Shown: positions 63,816 to 64,000 of the stretch, piece after piece
Position numbering within the stretch: position 1 is the stretch's first letter
Layout: every line of letters begins with the position of its first letter
Origin: JAENVU01 sp031362155
Lineage (GTDB): Bacteria; Actinomycetota; Acidimicrobiia; IMCC26256; JAENVU01
Assembly: GCA_031362155.1 (NCBI GenBank)
Contig: JANLRZ010000109.1
Span: 1-64,000, forward strand
DNA: 64,000 nt
Reading direction: 5' to 3'
Program-made: the position numbers and the translations under genes
Notes under the pieces: generated by a model
What the model saw: only the letters and a program-made list of their open reading frames with translations
The model's database searches: none
What the model was told of the DNA's origin: nothing

Positions 63816-64000
63816 GTGGGCATCCTCGACGAAGACATCGCGCGGGTGCGAGAGACCACCGACATCGTTGCCCTCATCGGCGAGCACGTGGCACTCAAGC
63901 GCAGTGGTGGGCGGTTCACCGGCCTGTGCCCATTCCACGGGGAGAAGACCGCGAGCTTTTCGGTCAACGCCCAGCTCGGCTTCTACTACTGCTTCGGCTG
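63816..64000 (+). CDS. dnaG: DNA primase, N-terminal part
   Basis: The first 61 codons of DnaG, cut by the window end. It starts GILDEDIARVRETTDIVALIGEHV and shows the CHC2 zinc ribbon, CPFHGEKTASF and YYCFGC, that binds template DNA. GTG 63816 follows a leaderless-type TACCCT. The catalytic TOPRIM domain lies outside the window. Confidence 0.93.
   Translation, partial: MGILDEDIARVRETTDIVALIGEHVALKRSGGRFTGLCPFHGEKTASFSVNAQLGFYYCFG

Overview
The window is high-GC, gene-dense actinobacterial chromosome. The best fit is the class Acidimicrobiia of Actinomycetota. Pointers are the gene orders nadD - LCP-like protein - rsfS and radical SAM/DUF2344 - rne - rplU - rpmA - obg - proB - proA, a BldD-type regulator, HrcA with a CIRCE operator, a caa3-type oxidase with CtaF and CtaG, many GTG/TTG starts, and many genes whose start codon lies only 6-9 nt after a TANNNT -10 box, as in leaderless actinobacterial transcripts. 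There is no insertion sequence, prophage, CRISPR array, rRNA or integrase. No gene-free stretch exceeds 300 bases; the longest gap, about 220 bases between proB and proA, holds a structured RNA candidate with an intrinsic terminator.

Layout. 1-9.2 kb: end of rodA, a lipoprotein L,D-transpeptidase, a radical SAM/DUF2344 pair, RNase E/G, ribosomal proteins L21 and L27, Obg and ProB. 9.2-17.8 kb: structured RNA, ProA, a MoxR ATPase with its VWA partner, an ACT-domain protein, NadD, a degenerate LCP protein and RsfS, then on the minus strand HisF and HisH. 17.8-24.4 kb is the most accessory-like part: a polytopic membrane protein, a PhyH-type oxygenase, a frameshifted TetR regulator, a D-aminoacylase-type amidohydrolase, a GNAT acetyltransferase, a CrtA-like protein, tRNA-Ala(GGC) and a small Cys-rich protein. 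24.4-34.2 kb: LeuRS, a small HELVH protein, ComEA/ComEC, a secreted Met/His-rich protein, HolA, S20 and LepA. 34.2-41.8 kb: a beta-propeller lipoprotein, an acyl-CoA dehydrogenase, HemW, a cupredoxin-like lipoprotein and a large LuxR-family ATPase regulator. 41.8-49.1 kb: HrcA, DnaJ, RsmE, a BldD homologue, PhoH, YbeY, a CBS/CNNM membrane protein and Era. 49.3-55.6 kb: a caa3 oxidase cluster (CoxB with fused cytochrome c, CtaD, CtaE, CtaF, CtaG) ending in two cupredoxins. 55.6-64 kb: UppS, RecO, GlyRS, a J-domain/RDD fusion, pyruvate phosphate dikinase, a dGTPase-like HD protein and the 5' end of dnaG.

Themes. Much of the window is a housekeeping block for translation, ribosome assembly and RNA turnover (rne, rplU, rpmA, obg, rsfS, rsmE, ybeY, era, lepA, leuS, glyS, rpsT). 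A second theme is respiratory copper: oxidase, CtaG, three cupredoxin-like proteins and a secreted protein with a Met/His cluster. Genes are tightly packed, often by 4-nt ATGA/GTGA/TTGA/CTGA overlaps. Two very small reading frames (54289-54384 and 56377-56478) fit that pattern and deserve attention.

Most notable oddities: HisF has Gln at position 130, where the catalytic Asp is expected; the TetR gene carries a single-base frameshift; the BldD homologue has a perfect palindrome just upstream of its start; the CIRCE operator has symmetric base changes; a J domain without HPD is fused to an RDD membrane domain; the LCP-like protein lacks the catalytic Arg-Asp motif; and ComEC lacks the metallo-beta-lactamase domain and has an aberrant tail.
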